From: Arthrobacter nitrophenolicus
Lineage (GTDB): Bacteria > Actinomycetota > Actinomycetes > Actinomycetales > Micrococcaceae
Length of the DNA stretch: 64,000 nt
Direction of reading: 5' to 3'
Assembly: GCF_000332815.1 (NCBI RefSeq)
Contig: NZ_AOFD01000016.1
Span: forward strand, 1-64,000
Shown here: positions 8,353 through 17,027 of the stretch, one piece after another
Position numbering within the stretch: the first letter of the stretch is position 1
Layout of the letters: every line of letters begins with the position of its first letter
Notes under the pieces: model-generated
Databases searched by the model: none
Seen by the model: only the letters and a program-made list of their open reading frames with translations
What the model was told of the DNA's origin: nothing
Made by a program: the position numbers and the translations under genes

Positions 8353-10050
8353 ATGGCACCCGCCGATTTCACCACCGGTGCCCGCCCGGTCAAAGCAGCC
8401 CGCGGCACCGTGCTCACCGCAAAGTCCTGGCAGACCGAAGCCCCGTTGCGCATGCTGATGAACAACCTGGACCCCGAGGTCGCCGAGCGCCCGGATGACC
8501 TGGTGGTCTACGGCGGAACCGGCCGTGCCGTCCGCTCCTGGGCCGCATTTGACGCGATCACCCGCACGCTGGAATCCATGGAAAAGGACGAGACCCTCCT
8601 GGTCCAGTCCGGCAAACCGGTCGGGGTGTTCCGCACCAACGAATGGGCGCCCCGGGTGCTGCTGGCCAACTCCAACCTGGTGGGCGACTGGGCCAACTGG
8701 CCCGAATTCCGCCGGCTCGAGGCCGAGGGCCTGATGATGTACGGCCAGATGACGGCCGGATCCTGGATCTACATCGGCACCCAGGGCATCCTGCAGGGCA
8801 CCTTCGAGACCTTCGCCGCAATCGCCCGCAAGCTGACCGGAGACGAGAACGGCACCCTCGCGGGCACCCTGACCCTCACCGGCGGCTGCGGCGGCATGGG
8901 CGGCGCCCAGCCGCTGGCCGTGACCCTGAACGAGGGCGCCTGCCTCATTGTCGACGTCGACGAGACCCGCCTGCGCCGCCGCGTCGGCAAGCGCTACCTG
9001 GACGAGGTGGAAACCGATCTCGACGCCGCCATCGCCAAGGTGCTCAAGGCCAAGGAAGAGCGCCGCGGCTGGTCAGTGGGCTACGTGGGCAACGCCGCCG
9101 AAGTCTTCCCGGAGATCCTGCGCCGCCACAAGGCAGGCGAACTCACCGTGGACATCGTCACCGACCAGACGTCCGCGCACGATCCGTTGAGCTACCTGCC
9201 CGAGGGCATCTCGGTGGCGGAGTGGCACCGCGAAGCCGAAGCGGACCCGGAAGGTTTCACCAAGAAGGCCCAGGCATCGATGGCCAGGCACGTCCAGGCC
9301 ATGGTGGAATTCCAGGACGCCGGCGCCGAGGTCTTTGACTACGGCAACTCCATCCGCGACGAAGCCCGCAAGGGCGGTTACGCCCGTGCGTTCGAGTTCC
9401 CCGGCTTCGTTCCCGCCTACATCCGCCCGCTGTTCTGCGAGGGGCTCGGCCCGTTCCGCTGGGTTGCCCTGTCTGGCGACCCGGAGGACATCCGCGTCAC
9501 GGACGAAGCCATCAAGGAGCTCTTCCCGGACAACGCCCACCTGCACCGCTGGATCGACGCCGCCCAGGAGCGGGTGGATTTCGAGGGCCTGCCGGCCCGC
9601 ATCTGCTGGCTCGGCTACGGCGAACGCCACCAGGCCGGCCTGCTGTTCAACCAGCTCGTGAAGGAAGGGAAGGTCAAGGCTCCCATCGTGATCGGCCGCG
9701 ACCACCTGGACTCCGGCTCCGTCGCCTCCCCCTACCGCGAAACCGAGGCCATGGCCGACGGCTCGGACGCCATCGCCGACTGGCCGCTGCTGAACGCCCT
9801 GCTCAACACCGCCTCCGGCGCCACCTGGGTTTCGCTGCACCACGGCGGCGGCGTGGGCATCGGCCGCTCCATCCACGCCGGCCAGGTTTCCGTCGCCGAC
9901 GGCACCGACCTCGCCGCGCAAAAACTCGAACGCCTCCTCACCAACGACCCCGGCATGGGCGTCATCCGCCACGCCGACGCCGGCTACGACCGCGCCCTCG
10001 ACGTCGCCCAAGAGCGCGGCGTCCGCATCCCCATGAATGAAAGCAGGTAA
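8353..10050 (+). CDS. hutU: Urocanate hydratase (urocanase)
   Basis: Converts urocanate to imidazolone propionate in histidine breakdown, using tightly bound NAD+ in the cytosol. 565 residues, normal length. The glycine-rich NAD motif [10 protein letters not shown] begins about residue 178, and the segment [13 protein letters not shown] holds Cys418, the counterpart of the catalytic cysteine (Cys410 in Pseudomonas putida). The C-terminal blocks [20 protein letters not shown] and [18 protein letters not shown] are intact. The start follows AAGGAG. No hutH, hutI or hutG is nearby, so it is an orphan: either the rest of the pathway is elsewhere, or it serves a related imidazole substrate. Confidence 0.95.
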   Translation: MAPADFTTGARPVKAARGTVLTAKSWQTEAPLRMLMNNLDPEVAERPDDLVVYGGTGRAVRSWAAFDAITRTLESMEKDETLLVQSGKPVGVFRTNEWAPRVLLANSNLVGDWANWPEFRRLEAEGLMMYGQMTAGSWIYIGTQGILQGTFETFAAIARKLTGDENGTLAGTLTLTGGCGGMGGAQPLAVTLNEGACLIVDVDETRLRRRVGKRYLDEVETDLDAAIAKVLKAKEERRGWSVGYVGNAAEVFPEILRRHKAGELTVDIVTDQTSAHDPLSYLPEGISVAEWHREAEADPEGFTKKAQASMARHVQAMVEFQDAGAEVFDYGNSIRDEARKGGYARAFEFPGFVPAYIRPLFCEGLGPFRWVALSGDPEDIRVTDEAIKELFPDNAHLHRWIDAAQERVDFEGLPARICWLGYGERHQAGLLFNQLVKEGKVKAPIVIGRDHLDSGSVASPYRETEAMADGSDAIADWPLLNALLNTASGATWVSLHHGGGVGIGRSIHAGQVSVADGTDLAAQKLERLLTNDPGMGVIRHADAGYDRALDVAQERGVRIPMNESR

Positions 10051-10444
10051 GGGATGAAGGACCGGGATTTTCGGGAACAGATGAGCAAGCAACCCCGAGC
10101 AACCCGGGAAGGCAAACAGGATGGTACCGAGCGCCCGCCAAGGAGCACCAATTGAACGGTCGGAGTCAGACCACGATGCGGTATCGAGGCCAGGGTGAAG
10201 AAACGCACTCTTTACGAGCAGAACCCCGAATTGAACTTTACTGAAGCCCGCGGAGCGAGAACCGGGGAGCACTGCCCGATGGAGGGATGGCGGGAGCATG
10301 TAGGCCGGACAGCTGCCTGGCAAGGCATCGCGAAGGGCAGCGTCCTGCAGACGGACAACAGCCCATCTGTGGGGTGGATGCTGGTCGCAAGCGAATCCAG
10401 GCACCCTCGGCCCAAGGACGGCCATTCTTTCCCGGGAGATACCA
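10051..10444. other. Non-coding stretch after hutU
   Basis: About 390 bases with short open frames on both strands but no recognised gene. A long reverse-strand frame here is the shadow of hutU. I see no riboswitch consensus I can name. Confidence 0.35.
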
Positions 10445-10633
10445 TTGGCAGTTTCTAGCCCACCACTCATTCAGCGCGCTGGACGAAACCCGCAGCTTCC
10501 CTCGGGGAATAAACCCTGGCAAGCCCCCCGCATCGACAATCCCGAGACCGGATTCCCGGTTGCCGTCCTTCCGGCCGCCCCGCCTTATTGTGACGACGGC
10601 TGCCATTACTGCGAGGGACCGGAGACCGACTAG
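10445..10633 (+). CDS. Small protein with C-terminal Cys cluster and PETD tail
   Basis: 62 residues from TTG 10445, which sits six bases after a GGGAG. The body is Pro-rich and contains LPSGNKPW; the C-terminus is YCDDGCHYCEGPETD. A second small gene in this window (56732-56881) ends CEEHPCRFCNIPETD and has a matching IPTSGQHPY upstream. The shared three-cysteine cluster and identical last four residues argue that both are real members of one small-protein family that could bind zinc or an iron-sulfur cluster, or be a modified peptide. I do not recognise it. The next gene begins 53 bases on. Confidence 0.5.
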   Translation: MAVSSPPLIQRAGRNPQLPSGNKPWQAPRIDNPETGFPVAVLPAAPPYCDDGCHYCEGPETD

Positions 10634-10685
10634 CCCCCGTAGAAGCGCCCGAGAATGCTTAGCCTCTTTAACAGAAAGAACCACC

Positions 10686-10976
10686 ATGAACTCCTACCGA
10701 TGCGATGACTGGGGCCGCTTTGTGGGCGCTGAAGTCGAGATCCGCAGGCGCGGCCGGTTAGTGCGGGCCGGAGTCGTTGACGCCGTCGCCGCCGACGTCG
10801 CAATGCTGTGGCTGGCGGCGGACGGCGCAGAAAGCCGAAGGATCTTCGAAGCAGCAGAAGGATTCGAAGTGTGGGCTGATTCCCACGACCTGCCGGAGAA
10901 GCGCCGTCCCGCGGCGATCAGCCAACAGGCGACAATGCCGGCGCCTGAGGCTGCGAGGACCAAATGCCCGAGATGA
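10686..10976 (+). CDS. Small protein, paralogue of the 20066 gene
   Basis: 96 residues. It starts MNSYRCDDWGRFVGAEVEIRR and contains a beta-rich core ending RRIFEAAEGFEVWAD, then a Pro/Ala tail. The gene at 20066 has the same framework: YR.D.W....G..VEIR..G..R.G.V......LW.AA.G...R..IEAAEG.EVW. A small barrel fold is possible. Function unknown. It follows the Cys-cluster gene and precedes the helix-turn-helix and thiamine diphosphate genes, which suggests one operon of about 2.9 kb. Confidence 0.6.
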   Translation: MNSYRCDDWGRFVGAEVEIRRRGRLVRAGVVDAVAADVAMLWLAADGAESRRIFEAAEGFEVWADSHDLPEKRRPAAISQQATMPAPEAARTKCPR

Positions 10977-11019
10977 TGACGAGCAACAGCACAAGCCACT
11001 GCCGCCAGGTTGCCACGAG

Positions 11020-11595
11020 ATGACTTACACCTACAGGAGCAAAGCAGGTTCCGAACAGCGGGCGGTGCGCGACAGGCAGAAACTCCACCAAGGACTCATC
11101 ATCCAGGGCCAAGGCCTGGCCCGCATCTCCAGCAGACTTAGCAGTCTGCGAGGCGAGCTGGACTCAGGAATTGCACAAGCTATCTGGGACGATGTGCCCG
11201 TGCACGTAGTCGCTTGCGCAGCAGGTGTAACCCCCGCCAAAGCAAGATCCCTCGCGTTGGCCTGGGAAGAACTCCCCCACTCCGGCGTCACCGCCAAATC
11301 CCACGTTCAAAGCCTCAGCGCCGTTAGCCAGCAGGCCAACAAACTCGAGGCCGTACGAGGGGAATTACAAAAGCAACAGGAACAGCTCATCGTCAGAGCG
11401 CTTGAAACGGGACTACTCGACCCAGCACAGCTGGCGACGGCTTCCGGCCTCACCCTCGAACAGATCAGCATTCTGGCCCGCGCAACACGCCACAACAAGC
11501 CTCTGACACGACCCGCCCCGGGTCCTGAAAACTTGGCGCCTGCGGGCCTGACACCGAACCTCATGGAAAACCTAGGAGACGAGAAGAACCAGTGA
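11020..11595 (+). CDS. Putative DNA-binding protein with two helix-turn-helix-like segments
   Basis: 191 residues from ATG 11020. Two segments look like helix-turn-helix units: PVHVVACAAGVTPAKARSLA (about 65-84) and DPAQLATASGLTLEQISILA (about 135-154). They are separated by a region rich in Gln, Glu and Lys (NKLEAVRGELQKQQEQL) that probably forms a coiled coil. The stop overlaps the start of the thiamine diphosphate enzyme gene (GTGA), so both are made from one message. It may regulate that operon. No named family is recognised. Confidence 0.6.
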   Translation: MTYTYRSKAGSEQRAVRDRQKLHQGLIIQGQGLARISSRLSSLRGELDSGIAQAIWDDVPVHVVACAAGVTPAKARSLALAWEELPHSGVTAKSHVQSLSAVSQQANKLEAVRGELQKQQEQLIVRALETGLLDPAQLATASGLTLEQISILARATRHNKPLTRPAPGPENLAPAGLTPNLMENLGDEKNQ

Positions 11596-13349
11596 CAACG
11601 ACCTCAGCTTCGCCCGAGGCACCGCAACAAGGCCCTTACGTGTTGGATTCGACCGCGTCGGCAGATCCCCGTGCCGGAGCGGTGAGGGCCGGTGCAGGTG
11701 AGCTTCCCGCTTGGCAGCTGACCAAATCCGCAGGACACGTCATCGTCGACTCGCTCGTTGCCCATGGCGTCACGCGCGCTTACGTCGTTCCCGGCGAGAG
11801 CTTCCTCGACGTCCTCGACGGGCTCCACGATTCGCCCATAGACACCGTCGTGTGCAGGCATGAGGGCGGTGCCACTTACATGGCTGAAGCTGACGGCAAA
11901 ATGAAACAGCTGCCGGGCGTCGCCATGGTGACCCGCGGCCCGGGTGCAGCGAATGCACACGTTGGCCTGCACACCGCTTGGCAGGACTCCACTCCCCTGG
12001 TGCTCTTCGTGGGCCTCATCCCGTTCGCGCACAGGGACCGGGAAGCCTTTCAGGAGTTCGATATCAAGGCATGGTTTAACAGCGGCGCCAAGCGGGTGAT
12101 GGTGCTTGATCACGCCGAACGAGCCTCCGAAATCGTTGCTGAAGCCATGTTCGCAGCCATGAGCGGGCGCCCCGGCCCTGTTGTGGTCGGTCTTCCCGAA
12201 GACGTCATCCGCGAGCACGTTGACCCGGCAGTGCATCCGGTCATACCCGTCGCCACGGGCGGAATGACGACGGCGGACGCAGCTGCAATAACCGCAGCAC
12301 TGTTAGATTCCACGAAGCCCTTGTTCGTCACCGGTGGCAATGACTGGTCCCAGGCGGCCGCCGATAAGCTCACGGCCTGGCTGGAGAAGCACCATCTCCC
12401 CGCAGCCGCAGAATGGCGGACGCAAGGGACCGTCCCCTTCGACTCCCCATCATACGTCGGGCCAATCGGTTACGGCCGGCCACGCCCCACCTATGATCTC
12501 CTGGAAGAAACCGACCTGCTGATATTCGTCGGCACAGTGCCCGGCGATGTCATCACCGACGGTTTTGTCTGCCGGCAGGACTGGAACAAGAAGAATTTTC
12601 TCGTCACGATCGACTCCTCCCTGCGCGGACGATCCGGCCCGGTCTCCTGGCAGATCGTGGCGAAACCTGACGTCTTCATCCGCGACCTTGTCGAGATCGA
12701 GCTCCCGGTGAAAGAAGAATGGAAGGCCTGGACATCCCGCATGCGCAAGGAACAGAAAGCCTTCGCTGCTCTGCCACCTGCCGCTCCAGGCAACGGTCCG
12801 GCACGAATGGACACCCTCATGGCCAACCTCGTCCCCACGCTTCGCCATGACGCCATGGTCACTTTCGGCGCCGGGGAACATACCAACTGGGCCCACCGGT
12901 ACTTTCCTACCCGCCGTTACGCCTCCATGCTCAGCGCACGCAACGGATCCATGGGGTACTCGGTGCCCTCAGCGATCGCCGCCTCCCTCGAAACACCCGG
13001 ACGACGGGTCATTACCATCGCCGGCGACGGCGAATTCCTCATGAACGGGCAGGAACTGGCCACCGCAGCACAATACGGAGCCACTCCCCTGGTTGTCGTG
13101 ATGGACAACCAGGAATACGGAACCATCCGCACCCACCAGGAACGCCACTACCCGGACCGCGTCTCCGGAACCCAGCTGAAGAACCCGGATTTCGCCCTGA
13201 TGGCCCAAGCCTTCGGCGGCCTCGGCATAAGAGTCGAACAAGATCACGATATCCCGCAGGCCCTCACCGCAGCCCTCAAAGCCATAGACGATGACAACGT
13301 ATTCGCACTCATCCATCTCATCGTCGAACAACGCGTCAAAGCGTACTAA
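11592..13349 (+). CDS. Thiamine diphosphate-dependent enzyme, acetolactate synthase/benzoylformate decarboxylase type
   Basis: 585 residues with the three ThDP-enzyme domains. The N-terminal pyrimidine-binding domain carries CRHEGGATYMAEADGK, with Glu91 as the cofactor-activating glutamate; the central domain has FVTGGNDWSQAAADKL; the C-terminal domain has the Mg/diphosphate motif GDGEFLMN starting at residue 478 and ending near DNQEYG. Members decarboxylate 2-keto acids or join two of them. It lacks the FAD-domain markers of true biosynthetic acetolactate synthase and has no small subunit gene beside it, so a catabolic 2-keto acid decarboxylase or carboligase is more likely. Start GTG 11592 overlaps the upstream gene by four bases. 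Confidence 0.85.
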   Translation: MTTTSASPEAPQQGPYVLDSTASADPRAGAVRAGAGELPAWQLTKSAGHVIVDSLVAHGVTRAYVVPGESFLDVLDGLHDSPIDTVVCRHEGGATYMAEADGKMKQLPGVAMVTRGPGAANAHVGLHTAWQDSTPLVLFVGLIPFAHRDREAFQEFDIKAWFNSGAKRVMVLDHAERASEIVAEAMFAAMSGRPGPVVVGLPEDVIREHVDPAVHPVIPVATGGMTTADAAAITAALLDSTKPLFVTGGNDWSQAAADKLTAWLEKHHLPAAAEWRTQGTVPFDSPSYVGPIGYGRPRPTYDLLEETDLLIFVGTVPGDVITDGFVCRQDWNKKNFLVTIDSSLRGRSGPVSWQIVAKPDVFIRDLVEIELPVKEEWKAWTSRMRKEQKAFAALPPAAPGNGPARMDTLMANLVPTLRHDAMVTFGAGEHTNWAHRYFPTRRYASMLSARNGSMGYSVPSAIAASLETPGRRVITIAGDGEFLMNGQELATAAQYGATPLVVVMDNQEYGTIRTHQERHYPDRVSGTQLKNPDFALMAQAFGGLGIRVEQDHDIPQALTAALKAIDDDNVFALIHLIVEQRVKAY

Positions 13350-13652
13350 CACCCCCCTTGCCGATCCTGGACCGTTCCGGAATCGACCACATCACTGGAA
13401 CATCCAGCACATTAGCCTCCGCCGACCCTGACGCCGGACAGCACTCCCCTTCCTCCTCACAGGGACCCATGAAAACCGCTAGGGTTTCCCAACCTCGCAA
13501 CTGAGAGGCTCCTGATTCAATCTTCAAAGGGCCACTGCAGAGGGACCTTGAAGGCTCATACCGCGTGCCCAAAAAGAACGAAAGTCTCAATGGAAAGCAC
13601 GCGCGCTCTGCCGGACCTGGAGAAGTCACCAATGTTCCCGACCATGCCCGCC

Positions 13653-13678
13653 GCCCTCTCGGTACGAGTCGAGAGGGC
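13653..13678. terminator. Hairpin upstream of motif A copy 1
   Basis: Stem GCCCTCTCG / CGAGAGGGC with an 8-base loop. It is 300 bases after the thiamine diphosphate gene and 59 bases before motif A, so it may be a late terminator or mark an old element end. Confidence 0.4.
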
Positions 13679-13736
13679 AGGCGGATGAGATTACTTGATC
13701 CTGCTTACCGGTAAAAAGCGAATACATCGCGATTCA

Positions 13737-13773
13737 CTGTCAATAAAACGGAACTTCGCGCTATCTTGACGCA
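13737..13773 (+). repeat. Motif A copy 1
   Basis: 37 bp that begin CTGTCAATAAAACGGA and end TATCTTGACGCA, with an inverted TGTCA...TGACG at the ends. Matching copies lie at 20864 and 30880. The outer TGTCA/TGACG pair resembles the arms of Tn3-family resolvase sites (established for res subsites; assignment here is inference). This copy separates the thiamine diphosphate operon from the lactate module. Confidence 0.65.
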
Positions 13774-13851
13774 CCGCCGTTCCCCGTCCGCCGGATAGGT
13801 TTCGCTCCGGACTCCCGCGGGATACGTGACTTTCAGCCCCCGAGCGCCGAT

Positions 13852-14184
13852 GTGCTTGCTTGCTTGTCACCGTTCAACGTTCCGTCCGCCGTGAGGGTTG
13901 CCGCGGCGAGTTTCGGTGGATTCGTCAGGCGCCCCGTCACCTCTGCAAGACTGGCCGGCGTTTCGGTATTCGTCGCCCAAAGCGAGTCTGACCACTTGAT
14001 CCCCCGGGAACTTCTTGCGCGCACCTGGTCCTACCTTCTCAACGATTCAGGGAAACAGACCTACGCCCGACGCGACCCCGGCGCCCACAACTTCACCCCT
14101 GACGCCGTCAACAAACTGAGCAGCTGGAGCACCGGACGGTTCCAGCCCATTTCCCGTGCCGCCCAGACGCGGCCGGGGAAATGA
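13852..14184 (+). pseudogene. C-terminal remnant of an alpha/beta hydrolase
   Basis: The segment VSVFVAQSESDHLIPRELLARTW and the following DPGAHNFTPDAVNKLSSW look like the end of an alpha/beta hydrolase (phospholipase/carboxylesterase type): the SDH aspartate and the GAH histidine would be the last two members of the catalytic triad. The nucleophile half is missing and the frame before it has no hydrolase character. It lies 80 bases after motif A copy 1, consistent with a gene cut by a rearrangement there. Confidence 0.5.
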
Positions 14185-14290
14185 ACGTCTTCCTCGGCGG
14201 GGCTTGCCGACCACCGCCAGAAGCTGGTCCCGGGGTATCGGCGGAGCAACACCCGAGGCGGGGTCGGACAACGTTCTGGCACGGCATGGC

Positions 14291-15025
14291 CTAGTTGTCG
14301 GTCGCTTCCTGTGCCTTCTTGTGGAACCATTCGATGTGCTCTTGCAGGAGTCGGGCCGCGAGTTCTCCGTCGCGTGCCTTGACGGCGTCGAAGATGCCGT
14401 GGTGTTGGGTGCGGAGTATGGAAATGACGTCCGGCCAGGCGTCCATGGCCTCCATGGCACCTTTCACGTACCCGACAATGGCACCGCTTAGGGATTCCAT
14501 CATGGTCGCCACTACTGCATTGCCGGCAAGGGAGCTCAGCGTCACATGAAACCTGGCGTCCAGTTCATGGAAGGCTTCACGATTGATGTCTGGGTGGTCC
14601 ATGGCGTGCAGTAGCTGAGCGGCCTGCTCCAGGTCTTCCTCACCGCCAACTCTTTTCGCGCCGGCCCGGGCTGTCCAGGTTTCGAGCAGGATGCGGGTCT
14701 CCACGATGTCTGCGACCGGAAGTGTGCTGCTGGCAACGTGCAGCCGGAGTGCGGACGATAGTCCGGCGGACGGGTCGGAGACGACGATTGCACCAGAGGT
14801 GGGTCCGGATCCGACGGAGCTTCGCAGTATTCCCATGGCGTCGAGGACGCGGATGGCTTCGCGCACTGAGGCCCGGGAGATGCCGTAGTTTTCGGCGAGT
14901 GTTCGTTCGCCGGGGAGGCGGTCGCCGACTTTGATTTTGCCCGAGCGCAGGTCCGCTTCGATGTCTTTAAGGAGCGCGTCATGGGTGCGACGGCGTGGGG
15001 TCGCTCCTGCGTCAACGGTTGCCAC
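14291..15025 (-). CDS. FadR/GntR-type lactate regulator (LldR-like)
   Basis: 244 residues from GTG 15025. The N-terminal winged helix (LKDIEADLRSGKIKVGDRLP, then NYGISRASVREAIRVLDAMG) is followed by an FCD ligand domain of six to seven helices (about 85-235). It is encoded just downstream of the lactate permease on the same strand. The permease/lutA gap contains three TGGTC-N-GACC elements, which match the known FadR/LldR operator style. The likely role is to repress permease and lutABC until lactate is present. A longer upstream reading frame exists but runs into the permease gene. Confidence 0.85.
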   Translation of the reverse strand: MATVDAGATPRRRTHDALLKDIEADLRSGKIKVGDRLPGERTLAENYGISRASVREAIRVLDAMGILRSSVGSGPTSGAIVVSDPSAGLSSALRLHVASSTLPVADIVETRILLETWTARAGAKRVGGEEDLEQAAQLLHAMDHPDINREAFHELDARFHVTLSSLAGNAVVATMMESLSGAIVGYVKGAMEAMDAWPDVISILRTQHHGIFDAVKARDGELAARLLQEHIEWFHKKAQEATDN

Positions 15026-15102
15026 GGGCGGGTCGGTCCTTAATGCGCGGGGAGTGTGCGGGCATGCCTGCCCGCACACTCCGTACTGTTTGGGTTGGAA
15101 CG

Positions 15103-16842
15103 CTAGGGCAGCATCCAGCCAAGGATGGGGGTGGACTGGAGGTAGGACAGCGTGCAGAGCACGAGCAGCAGCGCAACACTCCATCCCACTACTTTACGCA
15201 GGATCACGGATTCCTTGCCTTCAAGGTTGACCGAGGATGCGGCGATAGCGAGGTTTTGTGGGCTGATCAGCTTGCCGACGACGCCGCCGGAGGTATTGCC
15301 AGCCACGAGAAGGTTTGGATCGATTCCGGCCTTCAGGCCTGCGGTCTGCTGGAGCTTGCCGAACAGGGCGTTGGCTGAAGTGTCAGAGCCGGTGACTGCC
15401 GTGCCGATCCACCCCAGGACCGGTGAGAGGAATGCGAAGAAGGTGCCGGTGCCGGCCAGCCAAGTGCCGATGGAAATCGTCTGCCCGGAGAAGTTCATGA
15501 CATAAGCCAAGGCGAGGACCGTGATGATCGTCAAACCTGCCCAGCGCATCCGGTAAATGGTGTTCCAAATCTCCTTTACCGCATCTCCAATCGTGATGCG
15601 GTAGCGGCCACCGTCGTTGTACTTGGAATACACGGCGGCGACGATTAGGCCTGTGAGCAACAGCAGGGTGCCCGGGGTGGAGAGCCACTGGAATGAGTAG
15701 ACGGTGGATGAGATGGGCTTGCCCTCGGCATTGACGAGGGCGTCGTGCAGGATCGGCCACGGGATCTTGATATCGGTCGAGGCGAGGAATGCGGGGACGT
15801 TCACGCCAAGTTTCCACAGCTTTGCGATGCCGAAGACGACGATCACGAGGAAGTACGGGAACAGGGCCAGCCAGGTGCGCCTGGGGGTCAGGCGGTCTTC
15901 GGCGGTATCTGCGGTGGCGACAGCTGAGCCCCGGCGTGAGCCGCCGCCTGCCGTGGCGGAGGCTGCCTCCTCGGCTGCCTCAGCGAGCACGCCCAGGCGT
16001 TCGCGTGCGGCGTTGCTGCCCTTGGGCGTCCAGACGCGGAAGAACAGTACGGCCGCGCCGAGCCCGGCGAGGGAGGCGACGATGTCGGTGAGTTCGTAGG
16101 AGAAGTAGTTCGAGCAGAGGAACTGGGCAACGGCGAAGGAGAAGCCGACAACGAGCGCGGCGGGCCAGCAGTCCTTGAGGCCCTTGCGGCCGTCGAGGAT
16201 GAAGAGCAGGATCAGCGGCACGATGGTGGCCAGCAGCGGTGCCTGGCGTCCGACGATGGAGGCAATGTCCGTGGCCTGAAGCCCGGTGAGCCCGGCGGCG
16301 GTGGTGATCGGGATGGCCATGGCGCCGAAGGCGACCGGGGCGGTGTTGGCGACCAGCACGGCGGCAGCGGCACGCAGCGGAGGCAGTCCGAGAGCGAGCA
16401 GCATGGTCGCGGTGATCGCGACCGGGGCGCCGAATCCTGCGAGGGCCTCGAGCAGGCCGCCGAAGCAGAAGGCGATCAGGACCGCCTGCAGGCGCACGTC
16501 GCCTTTACCGATCACGTCAAAGACGCGGCGGAGGTCCTCGAAGCGTCCGCTGAGGACGGTGACCTGGTAGAGCCAGACGGCCATGATGACGATCCACAGC
16601 ACGGGGAAGGCGCCGAAGACCCCGCCCTGGGTGGCGGACAGCAGCGCCAGGCCGGCCGGCATCTGGAACGCCACGATGCCGACGAGCAGGGCCGCCAGCA
16701 GGGCGAAGGCCCCGGCGATATGGGCCCTGGTTTTGACGACGGCGAGCAGGATGAAGAAGGTCAGCAGCGGCAGCAGGGCGACGATGGCCGACCAGGCGAT
16801 GCTGTTGAGCACCGGGTCGGTGCTGGGGGTGAACTGGTCCAC
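15103..16842 (-). CDS. lldP: L-lactate permease
   Basis: Proton-coupled lactate (and glycolate) importer of the LctP family in the inner membrane. 579 residues from GTG 16842, which follows GGAGG by six bases; upstream in-frame ATG/GTG codons lack one. About fourteen hydrophobic helices are visible. Family blocks include CFGGLLEALAGFGAPVAITA in the N-terminal half and TGSDTSANALFGKLQ followed by NTSGGVVGKLISPQNLAIAA near the end. A charged cytoplasmic loop with many Ala, Glu and Arg splits the two halves. It is divergent from lutABC, and the shared promoter region holds LldR-type operators. Confidence 0.93.
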   Translation of the reverse strand: MDQFTPSTDPVLNSIAWSAIVALLPLLTFFILLAVVKTRAHIAGAFALLAALLVGIVAFQMPAGLALLSATQGGVFGAFPVLWIVIMAVWLYQVTVLSGRFEDLRRVFDVIGKGDVRLQAVLIAFCFGGLLEALAGFGAPVAITATMLLALGLPPLRAAAAVLVANTAPVAFGAMAIPITTAAGLTGLQATDIASIVGRQAPLLATIVPLILLFILDGRKGLKDCWPAALVVGFSFAVAQFLCSNYFSYELTDIVASLAGLGAAVLFFRVWTPKGSNAARERLGVLAEAAEEAASATAGGGSRRGSAVATADTAEDRLTPRRTWLALFPYFLVIVVFGIAKLWKLGVNVPAFLASTDIKIPWPILHDALVNAEGKPISSTVYSFQWLSTPGTLLLLTGLIVAAVYSKYNDGGRYRITIGDAVKEIWNTIYRMRWAGLTIITVLALAYVMNFSGQTISIGTWLAGTGTFFAFLSPVLGWIGTAVTGSDTSANALFGKLQQTAGLKAGIDPNLLVAGNTSGGVVGKLISPQNLAIAASSVNLEGKESVILRKVVGWSVALLLVLCTLSYLQSTPILGWMLP

Positions 16843-16879
16843 GGAGTTCCTCCACATTGAGGGGGCGACAGGGGGAGTA

Positions 16880-16904
16880 TGGTCTGACCTCTGTGGTCGG
16901 ACCA
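16880..16904. promoter_or_regulatory. Tandem LldR/FadR-type operators at the lldP promoter
   Basis: TGGTCTGACC (16880-16889) and the perfect TGGTCGGACCA (16894-16904) lie 40-60 bases before the lldP start codon. The TGGTC-N-GACCA form is the classic FadR-subfamily half-site arrangement. Confidence 0.7.
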
Positions 16905-16991
16905 GTAGAGTGTAGCGCACATCTCCCCGATTGTGAGCCCCTTCACTTGAGCATCGGTTGTTGCCAGTGGCGCCGGTCACGTGGTCTACTA

Positions 16992-17002
16992 TGGTCAGAC
17001 CA
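16992..17002. promoter_or_regulatory. LldR/FadR-type operator at the lutA promoter
   Basis: TGGTCAGACCA, perfectly palindromic, 26 bases before the lutA start. A further half-site TGGTC at 16982 precedes it. Together with the sites at 16880-16904 it would put both divergent units under one regulator. Confidence 0.7.
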
Positions 17003-17027
17003 CAACCCCTTAGCCCGAAAGGCTGTC

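Noticed and set aside
10150..10440. Possible riboswitch or structured RNA before the 10445 gene
   Set aside because: GC-rich and able to fold locally, but no consensus box of a known riboswitch class is present.
10195..10458. An 87-residue forward frame after hutU
   Set aside because: No start signal or motif, and the better-supported small gene at 10445 overlaps its end in another frame.
9073..10470. A 465-residue reverse-strand open frame
   Set aside because: It lies antisense to hutU, an unmistakable gene, and has the Val/Gly/Asp-rich composition of antisense reading in high-GC DNA.
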